From contig JAHCIP010000010.1 in NCBI GenBank assembly GCA_026129165.1, positions 1 through 41,864 of the forward strand: DNA of 41,864 nucleotides, given 5' to 3'. The DNA comes from Anaerolineae bacterium. Its GTDB lineage: Bacteria; Chloroflexota; Anaerolineae; Epilineales; JAHCIE01. The translations under genes were made by a program, and so were the position numbers. This document shows, one piece after another, positions 26,303-34,683 of the stretch (positions are counted from its first letter, which is position 1; every line of letters begins with the position of its first letter). Below the pieces are notes generated by a model. That model was not told where the DNA came from and ran no database searches. It worked only from the letters and a program-made list of their open reading frames with translations.

Positions 26303-26410
26303 CGAATTCTAGTCGGCTATCAGGCTCTGGCACACTCCTTGCTTGCTAAGCCTGCGGCCTGCGCGCACTTATCGCGCGCTTCATCACGCTCCCGCAAGGA
26401 GGAATCTCTC

Positions 26411-26758
26411 ATGACGCGGAACTCTACCCTTAAGGTCGCGGTGCTTGCCGCCAGTGTTCTGGCTGTCCTGTTGGTCGCGGCTCTGCTGTTGACCAATGGT
26501 GATACCGTGCTTGCATCGCCAGCAGCTCAGGCGACCGGCACCGTCCGCGCCGCCACGGTGGTGGCCACAGCAGTCGCTCCGGCGGCCACTGCGCGCCCAG
26601 CGGCGACGGCAACGGCAGTTCGCCCCGCAGCGCTCCCGACCACAGGTGATGCCAACACTGGCGGGCCGAATTGGCTGCTGCTGGTGGGCGGCGCCCTGCT
26701 CGTCGCGGGCCTGATGGCGCTGTTGACCCTCGGAAACCGCGCTCCTCAGCGCCGGTAA
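26411..26758 (+). CDS. Small LPxTG-type surface protein
   Basis: A 115-residue protein. The signal sequence covers about 8-35, then an Ala/Thr-rich stalk (about 40-72), LPTTG (75-79), a Gly/Asn spacer, a hydrophobic helix (about 88-106) and a basic tail RAPQRR. This is the standard layout of a sortase substrate, with the helix and charged tail holding it in the membrane until sortase cleaves. AAGGAGGA precedes the ATG by about 8 nt, and the promoter matches consensus perfectly, so the protein may be abundant. No sortase gene is in the window. Alternative: a C-terminally anchored membrane protein that only mimics the signal. Confidence 0.75.
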   Translation: MTRNSTLKVAVLAASVLAVLLVAALLLTNGDTVLASPAAQATGTVRAATVVATAVAPAATARPAATATAVRPAALPTTGDANTGGPNWLLLVGGALLVAGLMALLTLGNRAPQRR

Positions 26759-27055
26759 CCTACAGACCGAACCGTATAGCCGAAGCGGCCCCGCCCGGCA
26801 CGACAAAGGCGTCGGACGGGTGGGGCAACACTTTCCCCTGGCGCCCTTGCCTTTCCTTCCCACCCCAACTCCATACCCCCGTGTGGCGAGCCCCTCTCCC
26901 GTGTTAGGCCACACCCTGTCCCTGCGCCTGTTTCCCCGTTTAGCACGCTCTAAACTTTCCCTGCCCCCTGAGTAGCCAGATCCCCCCGCCCCGTGATAGG
27001 CTCCCGGGAAGCATCTCTACCCGCTTCATCCGAACCACCATCACAGGAGGTATGC
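26759..27055. other. Spacer with no recognised gene
   Basis: GC-rich, pyrimidine-rich text between the LPTTG and cupredoxin genes. AGGAGGT just before 27056 is the only clear signal. Confidence 0.6.
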
Positions 27056-29089
27056 ATGCCCCATAGCCGCATTCCTGTCCGTTCCCACATCCTGCTGGCC
27101 TGGTGTCTAGGCCTCGGGGTGCTGGCCCTGGCTGTTCTAGGTCTGCTGCTTGTCCCAGCCGAACACGCGCGGGCGGCCCAGACCACGTTTGAGACTGGCA
27201 GCCCCCAAAACCCGGCCCAGGGCGGGCCTGACCTGGATGCTCTGCGCCGCCAGATGCGTCAATACGCCCGCCAACACCGAAGCAACAGCGCACCTCTGGC
27301 CGCCGCACCGGCCGCCCGCCCCGACCAAACGGGCGCTATCACCGGCCGTCTGGTCGCTGGCACGACAGGCGTCGCCAATACCCCCCTCACCCTACGCCGC
27401 TACCGCCCTGCCGACAACCTGGGCGACGCCGTCGTCATGACGGCCACCACCTCGACTACCGGTACCTTCGTCTTCGCCGCTCCACCGACGCCGCCAACTG
27501 GCTACGCCTACTACGTTGAGTTTGGCCCCCAGACGAGCAACCCCAACCTGGCCTATCTGTGGGATAGTGACGATTTAACCAACTACACCGCCGGTCAGGA
27601 AGTCGCTGTGGGGACCCTGGACGTCGCTAATGTGCCTCTCATCGCTCCAGCCAACAATGCCACTGTTAGCTTCCCGGTGACCTTTGAGTGGACCCCGCGA
27701 GCGCATACAACCGATAATTATGTCGTGTTCCACGAAGATCTGAGCGGTAACTATGCGGCGCTGAGCGGCCCGCTGGGCCACACCGATAGCTTCACCGCGA
27801 CATCGGCCAGTGGAATCCGTCTGGATGAAGCGTATTTCTGGGGCATCTACATTGACAATACGGCCGATAATGGCAGCTTTGGGCTGTCCCAGCGCCGTAC
27901 CATCACCTTCACCGAGGCGCCCGCGCAGGTGACAGGGACGGCGACGGCCACCGTCGCCGCCACAAGTACGGTCCAGGCGACCGGCACGCCGACGCCGACA
28001 AGCACGACCAGCGTCTGCCAGTCGGGTACGGTGCAGATCAACATCCAGAACTTCGCCTTCGTGCCGCAGACCGTCACCGTCTGCCAGGGCGCGACGGTAC
28101 GCTGGACGAACCTGGACACTGTCCCGCACACCTCAACCAGCGACACCAATGTGTGGGACAGCGGGACGCTTAACACGGGCCAGAGCTTCTCGTTCACCTT
28201 CAACACGACCGGCTCGTTCCCCTATCACTGCGCGATCCATCCTAACATGCTGGGCACCATCCATGTCGTGGCAGAGGCCAGCGCGACCGAGACGGCCACC
28301 CGCACGGCCACCGCCCAGGCGACGGGCACGGCCACCCCAGCGGCCACCGGCACAGCCACCGCCGAGGCCACCGGCACGGCCACCCCAGCGGCCACCGGCA
28401 CGTCCACTCCAGAGGCTACAGGCACGGCCACCGTCCAGGTCACGGGCACGGCGCAAGCGACCGGCACCGCCACCCCAGAGGCTACCAGCACGTCGACCGC
28501 CCAGGCGACGAGCACGGCCACGGCTCAGGCCACCGGCACGGCCACGGCCCCGCCGACGGCAACGGCTACGCTTGCGCCGACGAGCACGGCCACCCTGCCC
28601 GCGACGGGCACGCCGACAGCGACAGTGACAGCGACAGCCCAGCCCACGCGCACAGCCACGCTGGCCCCGACGAGTACGGCCACGGTCCGTCCCACCAGCA
28701 CACCGATCACCTGCGGCAGCGGCAATCTGTGCGCCGGTGTCGTCGTGGTACGCGCCTTTATTGACTTCGGCTGCGACGGCTTCTTCAACCGGGGCACCGA
28801 CTACCCGCTGTACGGCGCGACGGTGACCGCCACGCTGCCCGACGGCACACGGCTGGTGAGCATCGTGGATGAAAACGGCAATGCCGTCATCTCAGGCATC
28901 AACCTGGCGGCCACCGACGCGATCCAGGTGAGCATTGACAGCCCGCCGCTGCCGACGTGGGTGCAGCAGGCGTCGCTCGGTCTCGCGCCCTGTGGTACCT
29001 CGCCCACGACCCTCACGCTCCAACGCTCGAACTTCGGCCTGTTCGGCGTCGCCTTCACGGACTTCCGCTTCGGGCTGACGCAGCCGTAA
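27056..29089 (+). CDS. Secreted multidomain cupredoxin with Thr-rich repeats
   Basis: A 677-residue exported protein. The signal peptide spans about 10-40. Residues 95-195 (TGAITGRLVAGTTGVANTPL onward) resemble carboxypeptidase-regulatory-like/CnaB beta sandwiches. A plastocyanin-like domain spans about 321-410 with type-1 copper ligands H358, C392, H395 and M398 (YHCAIHPNM). A long Ala-Thr-Gly repeat region (about 405-555) follows. The C-terminal domain (CGSGNLCAGVVVVRAFIDFG onward) is SdrD-B-like. AGGAGGT precedes the ATG. It would be a surface electron carrier or copper binder; the partner is unknown. A large hairpin follows the stop. Confidence 0.85.
   Translation: MPHSRIPVRSHILLAWCLGLGVLALAVLGLLLVPAEHARAAQTTFETGSPQNPAQGGPDLDALRRQMRQYARQHRSNSAPLAAAPAARPDQTGAITGRLVAGTTGVANTPLTLRRYRPADNLGDAVVMTATTSTTGTFVFAAPPTPPTGYAYYVEFGPQTSNPNLAYLWDSDDLTNYTAGQEVAVGTLDVANVPLIAPANNATVSFPVTFEWTPRAHTTDNYVVFHEDLSGNYAALSGPLGHTDSFTATSASGIRLDEAYFWGIYIDNTADNGSFGLSQRRTITFTEAPAQVTGTATATVAATSTVQATGTPTPTSTTSVCQSGTVQINIQNFAFVPQTVTVCQGATVRWTNLDTVPHTSTSDTNVWDSGTLNTGQSFSFTFNTTGSFPYHCAIHPNMLGTIHVVAEASATETATRTATAQATGTATPAATGTATAEATGTATPAATGTSTPEATGTATVQVTGTAQATGTATPEATSTSTAQATSTATAQATGTATAPPTATATLAPTSTATLPATGTPTATVTATAQPTRTATLAPTSTATVRPTSTPITCGSGNLCAGVVVVRAFIDFGCDGFFNRGTDYPLYGATVTATLPDGTRLVSIVDENGNAVISGINLAATDAIQVSIDSPPLPTWVQQASLGLAPCGTSPTTLTLQRSNFGLFGVAFTDFRFGLTQP
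28270..28720. repeat. Low-complexity coding repeat (Ala-Thr-Gly-Thr)
   Basis: About 450 bp of GCC ACC GGC ACG-type codons in the cupredoxin gene, with irregular units such as ATGTATPEATG. It is a protein linker, not a CRISPR array. Confidence 0.85.
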
Positions 29090-29110
29090 GAATCGGCGCT
29101 CGTTAGGACA

Positions 29111-29167
29111 CCAACCTCCCGTAGGTAGACCACTGGCCCCACGCCCGGTCTGACGACGGGAGGTTGG
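29111..29167 (+). terminator. Large hairpin after the secreted cupredoxin gene
   Basis: CCAACCTCCCGT and ACGGGAGGTTGG form a perfect 12-bp stem with an inner AGACC/GGTCT stem, 21 bp after the stop. No U-tract, but AAAAATTT follows. Confidence 0.6.
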
Positions 29168-29241
29168 CCGGTGTGGGCAAAAATTTGTCATGTTCACCTA
29201 TTTAAGGATCATTATAGCGTTGCACTCCTGAGCTATCCACG

Positions 29242-29271
29242 CCTCCCGAACGCTTAGCACGCTTCGGAAGG
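29242..29271 (+). promoter_or_regulatory. Hairpin in the rpsD leader
   Basis: CCTCCCGAA and TTCGGAAGG pair with one mismatch, loop of about 12 nt. It may belong to an S4 autoregulatory leader, as S4 represses its own mRNA in other bacteria, but no known S4 leader fold was matched. Confidence 0.3.
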
Positions 29272-29331
29272 TTCGACACTAGATGGACGACACGGCACCC
29301 CGCCGCAGGTATCGCAGTAAAGGAAGGTGAC

Positions 29332-29937
<606 letters not shown>

Positions 29938-29948
29938 CAACTGCCGAC

Positions 29949-29993
29949 ACGGCCCTGAGTGAGAAATACAATCACTCAGGGCCGTCTTGTTTT
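29949..29993 (+). terminator. Rho-independent terminator after rpsD
   Basis: ACGGCCCTGAGTGA and TCACTCAGGGCCGT form a perfect 14-bp stem, 9-nt loop, followed by CTTGTTTT. Confidence 0.9.
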
Positions 29994-30048
29994 ACATCAC
30001 CCCTTACCTGGGTAGCCACAGTGGGCCACCCCTACACCGCGCGTCACG

Positions 30049-30054
30049 TATCAT
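30049..30054 (+). promoter_or_regulatory. -10 box TATCAT six bases before the ATG
   Basis: TATCAT, then CTAACT, then the ATG at 30061: the predicted start coincides with the start codon, as for the sensor kinase. No -35 is evident. Confidence 0.4.
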
Positions 30055-30060
30055 CTAACT

Positions 30061-30582
30061 ATGCAACACGCCATTCTCCAACTCGAAAAGTTCCTCGCCA
30101 TGATTTTCGCCCTGTTCTTTGTTGTCGCCTCGGTGCTGATTTTTGGCTTCGGGCTGGCGCACGCGGGTCAAGCGCTGCTGGCAGCCGAGAAGAGTGTCGA
30201 CCCCTTGTTTACGGCCGTCGCCCTTGTCGCCATCGCCGTGGCGGTGCTGGAACTGGGCGCGACTATCCTGGCGGAGGAGATGGCGCGTAGCGACCCCAAG
30301 CGTGAACCCACTGAGATTCGCCGTACCCTGTCTCGCTTCCTCTACATCGTCATCACGGCCCTCGCCATCGAGGGGCTGCTGATGGTGTTCAAATATAGCA
30401 TCGGCGATCAACCTGTCCTGCTCATCTACGCCGGGGCGGTCTTGGTCGCGACCAGCGTGTTGCTGATTGCCATTGCCATCTACAACCGCTTCAGCCTCAC
30501 CGTCGAGGTCGAAGAGGCCAACAACCCGGCGCTCGTTCCTGATGAAACAGGCAAGGTATCGGCCGCCCATGCCCAGGACTGA
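30061..30582 (+). CDS. Four-helix membrane protein of unknown function
   Basis: A 173-residue protein with about four hydrophobic helices (around 12-35, 48-70, 93-112 and 120-142) and a charged C-terminal tail. The cytoplasmic loop EEMARSDPKREPTEIRRTLS lies between helices 2 and 3. No family motif was recognised. It has no Shine-Dalgarno sequence and may be leaderless. Its last 14 bases overlap the Nudix gene, which suggests a two-gene operon. A regulatory or stress-linked role is possible but not shown. Confidence 0.75.
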   Translation: MQHAILQLEKFLAMIFALFFVVASVLIFGFGLAHAGQALLAAEKSVDPLFTAVALVAIAVAVLELGATILAEEMARSDPKREPTEIRRTLSRFLYIVITALAIEGLLMVFKYSIGDQPVLLIYAGAVLVATSVLLIAIAIYNRFSLTVEVEEANNPALVPDETGKVSAAHAQD

Positions 30583-31012
30583 AACGGTCTACTCGGCGGG
30601 CGGTGTCATCGCGCGCGGCGCGGCCGACGCCCCGGAAGTGGCCCTGATCGCCACCCACCAGACCACCCGCTGGGCCTTGCCCAAAGGCATGGTCGAAGTG
30701 GGCGAGACGCCTGAAGCCGCCGCGCGGCGCGAAGTGCGCGAAGAAACGGGGCTGGAAGGTGAAATCCTCCAGCCCCTGGCGCGCATTGAATATTGGTATT
30801 CCCCCCGCCCTGGTATCCGCCACCACAAGTTTGTTGACTTCTTCCTGCTCCGCTGGACGGCGGGCGACCCGCGCCCGCAAACCAGCGAGGTGGACGCCGT
30901 CGCCTGGCTGCCCATCCAGGTCGCCCTCAACCGAGCCAGCTACCAAAGCGAACTAGACGTCCTGATCAAGGCTCGCGCCGCCTGGGCGCACCTCAACACC
31001 CCCGCACCCTGA
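30569..31012 (+). CDS. Nudix hydrolase
   Basis: A 147-residue Nudix protein. The Nudix box spans residues 40-62, GMVEVGETPEAAARREVREE followed by TGL, with the REVREETG core that binds divalent metal. It hydrolyses a nucleoside diphosphate linked to another group (MutT, ADP-ribose or Ap4A class; the NRxSYQSELDVL tail does not settle which). The chosen ATG at 30569 (MPRTETVYSAGGVI) places the first strand properly and overlaps the upstream gene. An earlier in-frame start would add a shadow peptide. Confidence 0.92.
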   Translation: MPRTETVYSAGGVIARGAADAPEVALIATHQTTRWALPKGMVEVGETPEAAARREVREETGLEGEILQPLARIEYWYSPRPGIRHHKFVDFFLLRWTAGDPRPQTSEVDAVAWLPIQVALNRASYQSELDVLIKARAAWAHLNTPAP

Positions 31013-31069
31013 ACCGCGCGGCGTACAGCCAAACCGACAGCGGCGTTGAGGCCGCCGTGTCGCCGCCCC

Positions 31070-32299
31070 CTACTTCTTCTGCGCCCCAATCTTCGCCAGC
31101 AGGCGCTGCTTGATCTGCTGGTCAAAGACCTGCCACTTCAGGTCGGAATACGCCTCATCGCCTGTCCCCGCCAGAAAATCAATCGGCACCTCGAACCCGC
31201 CCGCTTCGCGCTTGCCGCCGCCGAAATAGTTACCAGCCGCTGACCGCCCAAACACCTCTTTGATGAACTGGTCGGGGTCAATCGTGAGTTTGCTCGTCCG
31301 CAATGAGCCGACCAGGCTTTCCTCGTGGGACATGCCGTCACGCCGCCCCATCACAATGCCGTACACAATCGCGGTGTGAACGTTCTCCTCGCTCAGCAAA
31401 AAGTCGGCTGCCTGGGGGATGGCGTCGCGGTGCTCGGCGCGGATATAGCCAATGCCAGCGATGGAATAACTCTCGGCGATGACGCGATTGGCAAGCGCGC
31501 GCTGAACCGTATCCATGACCGGCTTCGAGCGCCGCTGGCTCAGAATCTCCGACAGCAGCCCCGCGTCATGGAACTGGGACAAGAAAGCCGCCGCCATGAA
31601 GTCCTCGGGGCGCGCGTGGAGGAGCGAGCGTGTATCGGTCATGATGCCGTGCATCAGCGCAGTCGCCAGCAGGACGTGCTCGCGCCGGCCGGCCTCCAGC
31701 GTCAACAGGCCGTATTGAATATAGTCCGTGTAGATGGTCGCCGTCGCGCCTACTTTGCGTAAGTCCAGGAACTCCGACGTCACCCCTTCCTGGCGCTCGT
31801 GGTGGTCCACGACGATAATCGCCGGCACGCCCGCCTCCTCCAGCCCGGCGCGCACGCTCGTCGTCGTCCCCTGACTATCTACGAATACCGCCCCGTCATA
31901 CGTCTGGAGGTCCATGCGGTCTACGTCATAGGGGATCAGGTCCAGGTTGAGCAGACGGACCAGGGCGATATTCTCCTGGTGGCTGATACGCCCGCTGTAC
32001 GTCAGGTCCACATCAATCTCAAACTGCGCGGCGATGAGTTGGTGAGCGTAGGCGGCCGAGATGGAGTCAGGGTCCGGGAAATCCTGGAGCACCACCAGGT
32101 GACGCTCACCACGATGCCGCTCGAGAACCTGGGCCAGTTGCTCGGCCCGCTCGTCCAGGCCGGACACGGCGGGGGCAGCCGCCTCGTCACTCGTCCGGCC
32201 TGAGTTCTTGAGAGTCAATATTCGTGTTGTCCCACGGGCCTCGCGGTCCCCTTTATCGATTCGCTCACCCTGGTTGGTCTTTCGCTCCGCCGTCATCAT
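31070..32299 (-). CDS. DHH-family phosphoesterase (NrnA-like)
   Basis: A 409-residue protein. A non-conserved charged N-terminus (about 1-60) precedes the DHH core: motif I FPDPDS (D76, D78), motif II FVDSQ (D141) and motif III VVDHHE (D165-H166-H167). The C-terminal DHHA1-like part includes GNYFGGGKREAGGFEVP, which binds the nucleic acid or nucleotide. Likely roles are hydrolysis of nanoRNA, pAp or cyclic dinucleotides; the exact substrate is not set by the sequence. The ATG at 32299 follows AGGGGG; the neighbouring ATG at 32296 is an alternative, and a longer start at 32347 is less likely. Confidence 0.88.
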   Translation of the reverse strand: MMTAERKTNQGERIDKGDREARGTTRILTLKNSGRTSDEAAAPAVSGLDERAEQLAQVLERHRGERHLVVLQDFPDPDSISAAYAHQLIAAQFEIDVDLTYSGRISHQENIALVRLLNLDLIPYDVDRMDLQTYDGAVFVDSQGTTTSVRAGLEEAGVPAIIVVDHHERQEGVTSEFLDLRKVGATATIYTDYIQYGLLTLEAGRREHVLLATALMHGIMTDTRSLLHARPEDFMAAAFLSQFHDAGLLSEILSQRRSKPVMDTVQRALANRVIAESYSIAGIGYIRAEHRDAIPQAADFLLSEENVHTAIVYGIVMGRRDGMSHEESLVGSLRTSKLTIDPDQFIKEVFGRSAAGNYFGGGKREAGGFEVPIDFLAGTGDEAYSDLKWQVFDQQIKQRLLAKIGAQKK

Positions 32300-32415
32300 C
32301 GCCCCCTTATTAGACCCCAAACAGAATGTCATGCCCCAGAGACTCAAAAAGGGCGACCCGCTGCGTCATTGTGACCACAGTCTCAGCCGCCCACCCTCCT
32401 GGGACGAGGTTCTAG

Positions 32416-32670
32416 CTAGAGGTCCTCGCCCTCTTCCTCCAACTCCTCGTCGTCAAATACGTCATCGTCCTCGAAGTCGTCGAAATCGTCTTCGTCCAGG
32501 TCGTCGAAATCGCCCTCGAGTTCGTCTAAATCGTCCAGATCCTCGTCATCATACTCGTCGAACTCGTCCTCCTCGTCGAACACCACGTCCTCTTCCTCCA
32601 GGTCGGCATCGTCGTCCAGAGGTTCGGGCGCCGTCGGGCGGCGGAGGGTCCATGGATCACTAACGGACAT
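32416..32670 (-). CDS. Hyperacidic small protein
   Basis: An 84-residue protein starting MSVSDPWTLRRPTAPEPL, after which it is almost entirely Asp and Glu with spaced Phe, Leu, Val and Tyr. More than half of all residues are acidic. AGGAGAG lies about 9 nt before the ATG. It lies in the same direction between the DHH and ChaB-like genes. Such tails can mimic nucleic acid or bind basic proteins; the family is not recognised. Because acidic codon runs can arise by chance in repeats, it is called with moderate confidence. Confidence 0.65.
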   Translation of the reverse strand: MSVSDPWTLRRPTAPEPLDDDADLEEEDVVFDEEDEFDEYDDEDLDDLDELEGDFDDLDEDDFDDFEDDDVFDDEELEEEGEDL

Positions 32671-32797
32671 AGGCCGGTCTCTCCTCGATAGTCGTGTGGG
32701 TTAGGGTCATGGTCCCATCGGTGGGGGCGAGACCCCCGCGTGGCTAAACTGAGGTCGCTGGGACGGGCAGTGGGGGAACTCGCCCCGACGGGACAGC

Positions 32798-33040
32798 CTA
32801 GAAGTCGTCGAGGTGGGCGACGGCGTTTCGACTCACCCACTCACCATCCATATTCTTCGTGTATGCCTTTTTCACCCGCCGCCACGCTGCGGCGTGCGCC
32901 GCGAGGTCGCGGGCCCGTTCGTTCGATGCGCGGGTTACCCGCCAGGTCTGGTTGTACGTCCGGCGGTACATCTCCAACGCTCCGTTGGGGAGCACGTCCC
33001 GCACATCGCGGGGCAGTTCCAGTTCGCTCTGATAGAGCAC
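32798..33040 (-). CDS. ChaB-like protein
   Basis: An 80-residue protein. LPRDVRDVLPNGALEMYRRT, then the WRVTR segment, AWRRVKKAYTK and a final GEWV match the ChaB family pattern (DLPxxVxxxLPxxAxxIYxxAFN, then AWxxVKxxYxK). ChaB was named for cation-transport regulation in E. coli, but the molecular role is unclear. The start is a GTG at 33040 with GGAGGT about 8 nt upstream. The mRNA leader would be about 170 nt if it starts at the extended -10 box at 33217-33225. Confidence 0.85.
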   Translation of the reverse strand: MLYQSELELPRDVRDVLPNGALEMYRRTYNQTWRVTRASNERARDLAAHAAAWRRVKKAYTKNMDGEWVSRNAVAHLDDF

Positions 33041-33216
33041 CTTCGCACCTCCATGTCGTCGTTGACATTGAACTGGTTAATTTGTCGAACCAGTCGTCCG
33101 CCCCAGCCGTGGGGCGGTGGCTTACGGCTGATGTGACCTCAAAAGCAAGTTATGTGCCTCAGCCCCATCCCTAGCGCGTCGGCCCCTCGCCTGAGCATCA
33201 CCATCGGTGTGATTCG

Positions 33217-33225
33217 ATTATAGCA
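33217..33225 (-). promoter_or_regulatory. Extended -10 promoter TGCTATAAT for the ChaB-like gene
   Basis: The minus strand reads TGCTATAAT, a perfect extended -10. No -35 match at 17 nt. Predicted leader about 170 nt. Confidence 0.65.
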
Positions 33226-33309
33226 CAGGTCGTCAAGACCCTGCCCATCTTTTTTGGTGTCGCCTGGCCGAACGTTCTTACCCTGCCGGGCGCCCGGTCG
33301 CATGGGAAG

Positions 33310-33338
33310 TTGACCCGGAGCGCTAACTTCGCTACAAT
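33310..33338 (+). promoter_or_regulatory. Near-consensus promoter TTGACC-N17-TACAAT
   Basis: TTGACC at 33310-33315, 17-nt spacer, TACAAT at 33333-33338. Start about 33345, leader 48 nt to the membrane cupredoxin. Confidence 0.85.
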
Positions 33339-33392
33339 CATCGCGTTATTCATACCGTTATCATTCCACTGGATAAGGAGACCTGGCCCAGC

Positions 33393-33875
33393 ATGGATGC
33401 GACTAAGACGACTGGCCCTGGCGGGGTGCTTGCCCGCCTTGTCTCGCTGCTCATTGGCGCTGGCGCCCTCTTGCTCACGATCTATGTCTTCTTGCTCTAC
33501 TTCGGCCAGGGCAATGTGGGCCGACTGTTCCAGGGCGTCCTCCCCGCTGCGTCAGCCCCAGCCGCCAAAGCGGCTGAAGGCGCCTTCACCGTGGTGGGTC
33601 GCGACATCCTGTATGAGCAGACCCAACTCGACGGCCCAGCGGGCAAGCCGCTGTCGTTTACCTTCCGCAACGCTGGCTCCTTGCAGCACTCCTTCGTCCT
33701 TAAATTACCTTCAGGCGATGTAGGCGTCCCCGACACCTGGACCTCCGGCGTCGGCATCAATGGCGGCCAGAGCGCCAACCTCAGCGTCCCCGCTCTCACG
33801 GCTGGGACCTACGACTACTACTGCAACGTCCCCGGCCATCAGTCGGCCATGCACGGCACCTTGACCATCAAGTAG
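33393..33875 (+). CDS. Membrane-anchored cupredoxin
   Basis: A 160-residue protein with one N-terminal membrane helix (about 14-38) and an outward plastocyanin-like domain (about 65-160). Type-1 copper ligands are H99 (LQHSFVL), C144, H149 and M153 (YYCNVPGHQSAMHG). It would shuttle electrons or bind copper at the outer face of the membrane. AAGGAG lies about 12 nt before the ATG, somewhat far. It is the second copper protein in the window but has its own strong promoter and terminator-like hairpin, so it is not co-transcribed with the first. Confidence 0.9.
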   Translation: MDATKTTGPGGVLARLVSLLIGAGALLLTIYVFLLYFGQGNVGRLFQGVLPAASAPAAKAAEGAFTVVGRDILYEQTQLDGPAGKPLSFTFRNAGSLQHSFVLKLPSGDVGVPDTWTSGVGINGGQSANLSVPALTAGTYDYYCNVPGHQSAMHGTLTIK

Positions 33876-33885
33876 ACAGCCTATT

Positions 33886-33929
33886 GTTTCGCCCTCCTGA
33901 AGGTTTCTGAACCTTCGGGAGGGCGAAAC
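33886..33929. terminator. 20-bp hairpin after the membrane cupredoxin gene
   Basis: Arms 33886-33905 and 33910-33929 pair with one mismatch and contain the CTGAAGGTT/AACCTTCGGGAG core also used at 18246. The U-tract is not clean, so termination strength is uncertain. Confidence 0.75.
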
Positions 33930-34046
33930 AAAACCCATCCAATCGGCCTGCTTGATACGTAGTAAGAACAGCAACCGGCACGGCGTCGCGTCAGTCCCCC
34001 CAGCGACTGAGTATCCATCCCAACCCATCCTTCGGAGGACACCACC

Positions 34047-34475
34047 ATGCGGCGACTCTCTCTCGTGTTGGCGTTCCTGCTCCTGCTCCTGACCGCCCTC
34101 TCCGTGGCCGCGGCCGACCCAGTCATTTCTTATAACGGCGAGTTCAAGACCCCCGACGGGGTACGCCAGGGCGTCGTCTACCTGCAACGCGCCGTCAATG
34201 GCGATTACCAGGTGAAGATCATTGTCTGGGGTCTCCAGCCCAACTCCGCCCACGCCATGCACTTCCATCGCGGCACGTGCTCGGCCCAGGGCGGCATCAT
34301 CCAGAACCTGCCCAATATCCTGGTTGATCGCTCCGGGACGGGCCGTGTGACGGCCTGGCTCTCGCCCACCCAGTATCAGTCTATCTTTTCCGATCGCACC
34401 TATGTCAATATCCACGTGCAGGCTACTGCCCCGATTGGCGGCGGCATTACCTGCGCCGATATGGGCCTGGGTTAA
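34047..34475 (+). CDS. Secreted SodC/CHRD-like protein
   Basis: A 142-residue exported protein. The signal peptide spans about 3-23. H69, H72 and H74 in AHAMHFHRGTC, H123 in YVNIHVQ, and a possible disulfide C78-C136 recall the copper site and disulfide of Cu/Zn superoxide dismutases and the related CHRD fold. The spacing differs from true SodC and the zinc-loop Asp and active-site Arg could not be placed, so activity is doubtful. GGAGG lies before the ATG. It follows the membrane cupredoxin by 171 bp on the same strand, a metal-linked context. Confidence 0.6.
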   Translation: MRRLSLVLAFLLLLLTALSVAAADPVISYNGEFKTPDGVRQGVVYLQRAVNGDYQVKIIVWGLQPNSAHAMHFHRGTCSAQGGIIQNLPNILVDRSGTGRVTAWLSPTQYQSIFSDRTYVNIHVQATAPIGGGITCADMGLG

Positions 34476-34510
34476 GTTAATACTGTAGCTGTTAAACCGT
34501 ACCATTGGGC

Positions 34511-34579
34511 TGTCATGCTGAGCGAAGCGAAGCATCTCAACATAGCAATGTGAGACCCTTCGCTTCGCTCAGGGTGACA
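34511..34579. repeat. Interspersed inverted repeat TGTCATGCTGAGCGAAGCGA type
   Basis: Arms 34511-34539 and 34551-34579 are 29-bp inverted repeats with four mismatches, with the core GAGCGAAGCGAAG. It lies between convergent genes, 34476-34683 otherwise being empty. This type of repeat recurs in many environmental bacteria (recalled). It may also terminate transcription both ways. Confidence 0.8.
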
Positions 34580-34683
34580 ATCAGCCACTCCCTCGGATAA
34601 ACAGTTAGCCCTCAGCGCCTCGCGCACCCTGAATCCGTTCCCCCGCGCCCGCCGTGCCCCGTAGGACAGGCCGATGCCCTGTC

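Larger units (their letters stand above)
33041..33392. other. Divergent spacer with hairpins and two promoters
   Basis: On the minus side, hairpins ACTGGTT/AACCAGT (33072-33094) and CCGCCCC/GGGGCGG (33098-33117) lie in the ChaB leader. Facing promoters are at 33217-33225 (minus) and 33310-33338 (plus). No gene was seen. Confidence 0.7.

Noticed and set aside
28270..28720. CRISPR-like or minisatellite repeat
   Set aside because: Ala-Thr-Gly-Thr codons of a protein linker; the frame is kept and there are no unique spacers.
34511..34579. tRNA-like or ncRNA gene
   Set aside because: The symmetric arms are a simple inverted repeat without a cloverleaf.
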